A program made the translations under genes and the position numbers. A DNA stretch of 15,265 nucleotides from Bacteroidales bacterium (GTDB lineage: Bacteria; Bacteroidota; Bacteroidia; Bacteroidales; PUMT01), in assembly GCA_007119075.1 (NCBI GenBank), contig SKQJ01000283.1, positions 1 through 15,265 on the forward strand. The letters run 5' to 3'. Shown here in pieces: positions 13,252 through 15,265 of the stretch. The notes under the pieces are model-generated. The model was not told the DNA's origin and did no database searches. It worked only from the letters and a program-made list of their open reading frames with translations. The stretch's first letter is position 1. Every line of letters starts with the position of its first letter.

Positions 13252-14985
13252 TTATCTCCGGCGGACCCTGAATGCTACATCAGGGCGTGACTGAGGCAGG
13301 GAAGGCACGGTTAATTCAAGCCTGCCGTTCCCTGCCCGGGCCGTTTCTGTTTTTATCTCCCGGCCGCTCCATGTGTCGAACCAGGAAACCGTGTAACGGT
13401 TATTTCCGGCCTTTTCAAGGACAACCGGGGTTCCTCCGGCATTTTCTTTCTGGTGCGACCTAAGCCAGCCGAAAGCCTCGCTGCCCGCATCCATCACGTA
13501 AACATCGGCGCCCGGCGCCGTAACGCTGGCCGGCTCAAAGGGCAGGTTGGCAAAATCAATTCCGCCGACGAACGCGGCCAGGTAGCTCAGCTTCTCCCAG
13601 TCTCGCTCCTGGAGAAAGGTAAAGTCCCACCATACGGGAATACCCGCCAGTCCGTTGCTAAGCGACGCCCAGATGGCATTGTGATATACAAGCCGGTATT
13701 CCTCGCTGTCCCTGTGATAGTATTCCCATTCGGCGCCAGATTCCCCGAATATGGCCGGTTTCATGAAGTTCTCGTCCCAGAACCGGCGGGCCGCCCAGGC
13801 ATAGTTGTACATGGCGCTCCGCAGAGTGTCTTCCGGATATTGAAGCTCCCAGCCCTGAGTGGGGTAAAGGTGAAGATTCGGAACATCTATAAGCTCATGC
13901 AGCTCTCTCCGGTATTGCCTGAACCCGCCGCTGAAGGAAGCCGTGACCGGATGCCCGTAAGGATCGTTTTGGGTGAAATATCGCTGTGTCCTCTCCACCC
14001 AGTCGTACGCCTCCCGGTGGCGCCCCTGTGCCCAGCCATCGGTGCCGTCCATTTCATTGATTATCTCCCATATTCCCCAGCTCCGGCTGTGGGCGAAGCG
14101 GGCAATAAGGTACCTGTACTTTTTCCTGGAGTATTCCCAGACAAGGGAATCCCGGTACACATCGACCACATCGACCAGCTCCCGGTAAGGGTTGCGGTGC
14201 CACATGGTGGCCCATACGGTTTCCGAAAACAGGTCATGAGGCCAGATGGCAAACATCAGCTTTATATCGTCCTTTTCCAGGATGGAAAGCAACGAATCGA
14301 TCCTTCCGCATTTTAACTGGTTATAGATCCCCAGTTCCTCTTCGAGCAGCCCCGTACCGTTGACCAGCCCACCATAGGTGATGTTCCACAACCCGAAAAA
14401 GTTGGCATTATATTTTGAATAAGTGTCAAACCGCTCCTGAGTGTTCCTCCAGGGAGAATAGACGCCTACGGCATACCAGGATGTGCCGTCGTCGTGACTG
14501 AAATAACGCGGATTGTTCTCAGACTGCCTTATCCATCCGCTGTGGCCGGAATTGACCGCGGCAAAGCTGCCGGTCTCAGAAGATCCCCTCCCGCCTTGGT
14601 TATTCACAAACAGCCGGTAATCATACCTGCCGGTCTCGTTTGGAGAGAACCGTACTTTCCACTGGTCGGCTTCCAGGTAATCATCATAGAAACCGTTTAT
14701 CCGGATCTCTTTCCCGGAAGGGGTGTTAAAAAGTGCATAGACATCAATTTCATCAGGATCATAGGGATTGACGAAGCTGACATTATTAAGATCCAGCCAT
14801 ATTTCAAATTTTTCATATTTCCCGACTGTTGCGGCGTTGACCCGCGAAACGGCGATACCGGGATCGTTTGACGGTTCTGCGCGCAGGGAATACCCCGGCA
14901 TTGAAGCGGTGAGAAAAAAGACCAGTATGATGGCAGGAACAGCGGTCCTTCCTGCCGGTGATAAATAATCAGGATTTTCAGGCAT
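13252..14985 (-). CDS. Secreted DUF5060 / clan GH-A glycoside hydrolase
   Basis: The 577-residue product has a signal peptide (hydrophobic VPAIILVFFLTAS, cleavage likely near LRA-EPS, residue 36). Residues about 42-145 are a DUF5060 beta-sandwich (GKYEKFEIWLDL, WKVRFSPNETGRYDYRLFV). Residues about 150-480 form a TIM barrel of the GH5-like clan GH-A: acid/base Glu311 in WEIINEMDG at the end of strand 4, HLYP at 372-375, nucleophile Glu415 in AIFGESGAEW at strand 7, and PVWWDF at 450-455. Residues about 490-577 look like the small C-terminal beta-sandwich common in such enzymes (YTVSWFDTWSGREI). Both catalytic Glu are present, so activity on a beta-linked glycan is expected; substrate is unknown. 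It ends in RVRRR and has no type IX secretion C-terminal domain, so periplasmic or outer-membrane location is more likely than T9SS export. It converges on katE. A promoter-like pair lies about 100 bp upstream. Confidence 0.9.
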   Translation of the reverse strand: MPENPDYLSPAGRTAVPAIILVFFLTASMPGYSLRAEPSNDPGIAVSRVNAATVGKYEKFEIWLDLNNVSFVNPYDPDEIDVYALFNTPSGKEIRINGFYDDYLEADQWKVRFSPNETGRYDYRLFVNNQGGRGSSETGSFAAVNSGHSGWIRQSENNPRYFSHDDGTSWYAVGVYSPWRNTQERFDTYSKYNANFFGLWNITYGGLVNGTGLLEEELGIYNQLKCGRIDSLLSILEKDDIKLMFAIWPHDLFSETVWATMWHRNPYRELVDVVDVYRDSLVWEYSRKKYRYLIARFAHSRSWGIWEIINEMDGTDGWAQGRHREAYDWVERTQRYFTQNDPYGHPVTASFSGGFRQYRRELHELIDVPNLHLYPTQGWELQYPEDTLRSAMYNYAWAARRFWDENFMKPAIFGESGAEWEYYHRDSEEYRLVYHNAIWASLSNGLAGIPVWWDFTFLQERDWEKLSYLAAFVGGIDFANLPFEPASVTAPGADVYVMDAGSEAFGWLRSHQKENAGGTPVVLEKAGNNRYTVSWFDTWSGREIKTETARAGNGRLELTVPSLPQSRPDVAFRVRRR

Positions 14986-15083
14986 GGGATAGTTTTAAAT
15001 GAAGGTTCTAAAAATATATTTTTTCGTGTAGATAACAAAACCCGGCTCACCGCAGCGGGCCGCATACCGCGGATTTATAAAAA

Positions 15084-15114
15084 ATAATGTAATTTTGTGT
15101 GAAAGCCCTACAAA
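15084..15114 (-). promoter_or_regulatory. Possible promoter of the DUF5060 glycosidase gene
   Basis: On the minus strand TTTG (15114-15111) is followed after 19 nt by TACATTAT (15091-15084), which agrees with TAnnTTTG at four of six fixed bases. The spacing is ideal, the -7 box imperfect. The implied leader before ATG 14985 is about 90 nt. Confidence 0.35.
15090..15097 (+). promoter_or_regulatory. Bacteroidota-type -7 box for the right-edge gene
   Basis: TAATTTTG matches TAnnTTTG at all fixed positions. No TTTG is found about 19 nt upstream. If used, it gives a leader of about 130 nt before the ATG at 15235. It overlaps by two bases the putative minus-strand -7 box of the glycosidase gene. 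Confidence 0.35.
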
Positions 15115-15220
15115 CCCCCATGCTTAAACTGCGAAAGCTGACCAAAAATGGACGAAGGCCCGTATCATAGTATATTGAATTAAATCTGCAGGGACGACGG
15201 TGCTTCCTTGCAGGTAACGT

Positions 15221-15227
15221 AAGGAGG
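15221..15227 (+). promoter_or_regulatory. Strong Shine-Dalgarno sequence
   Basis: AAGGAGG lies seven bases before ATG 15235, the textbook position and sequence. None of the other genes in this window has a comparable site, which makes it stand out and fixes the start of the partial gene. Confidence 0.75.
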
Positions 15228-15234
15228 CATAATT

Positions 15235-15265
15235 ATGGTTGAAATAAAACAAAACTTCCAGGAAC
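15235..15265 (+). CDS. Start of an unidentified gene cut by the window edge
   Basis: Ten codons are visible (MVEIKQNFQE) before the window ends. The start is supported by the strong Shine-Dalgarno sequence and a leader with no other plausible gene. No signal peptide is apparent in the visible part. Too little is present to name a family. Confidence 0.6.
   Translation, partial: MVEIKQNFQE

Noticed and set aside
13453..14316. 287-codon plus-strand frame opposite the glycosidase
   Set aside because: It is the mirror of conserved catalytic-barrel coding sequence and has no family features.
15120..15170. 16-codon frame MLKLRKLTKNGRRPVS in the right-edge leader
   Set aside because: No ribosome binding site and too short to support; a leader peptide is conceivable but not shown.

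Overview
The window reads as a chromosomal segment of a Bacteroidota bacterium. Support comes from several independent signs. Upstream sequences carry Bacteroidota-type promoter elements (TTTG about 19-20 nt before TAnnTTTG, or the TAnnTTTG box alone). Most start codons lack a Shine-Dalgarno sequence. One lipoprotein carries an acidic tract after its lipidated cysteine, as surface lipoproteins of this phylum do. Several families are typical of the phylum (alginate_exp-type outer-membrane protein, DUF5060 glycosidase, TPR mini-protein). Composition is mid-GC with GC-rich intergenic patches. Genus cannot be fixed from the sequence.

Layout, left to right. (1) 1-1828: a rho-independent terminator of an off-window gene runs directly into a promoter for an alginate-export-family outer-membrane protein, followed by a small cupin. 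(2) 1829-5863: an unexplained GC-rich spacer, then a membrane PAS-PAS histidine kinase without receiver domain, then a 642-residue protein with about 360 residues of charged helical repeats joined to a GH16-fold domain that has lost both catalytic glutamates. (3) 9468 down to 5854, minus strand: a GNAT acetyltransferase, a soluble PAS histidine kinase with a five-cysteine cluster, and an AbgT-family transporter with a Gly-rich 13-unit pentapeptide N-terminus encoded by a 15-bp minisatellite; this transporter gene overlaps the GH16-like gene tail to tail by 10 bp. (4) 9636-10604: a TPR mini-protein and a convergent surface-type lipoprotein. (5) 10790-12961: a large-subunit HPII-type catalase (katE), divergent from the lipoprotein. 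(6) 12962-13251: a GC-rich spacer with two families of direct repeats. (7) 14985 down to 13252: a secreted DUF5060/clan GH-A glycosidase. (8) The right edge holds divergent promoter-like boxes and the first ten codons of a plus-strand gene with an unusually strong ribosome binding site.

The genes mostly look like accessory functions of a polysaccharide-using bacterium: envelope export or uptake, glycan binding or cleavage, sensing, oxidative-stress defence and small-molecule efflux. No canonical polysaccharide-utilisation locus (SusC/SusD pair), mobile element, CRISPR array, tRNA or rRNA was recognised. The most unusual item is the signal-peptide-less, apparently catalytically dead GH16 protein with the repeat array, which looks like a glycan-binding or scaffolding protein rather than an enzyme.
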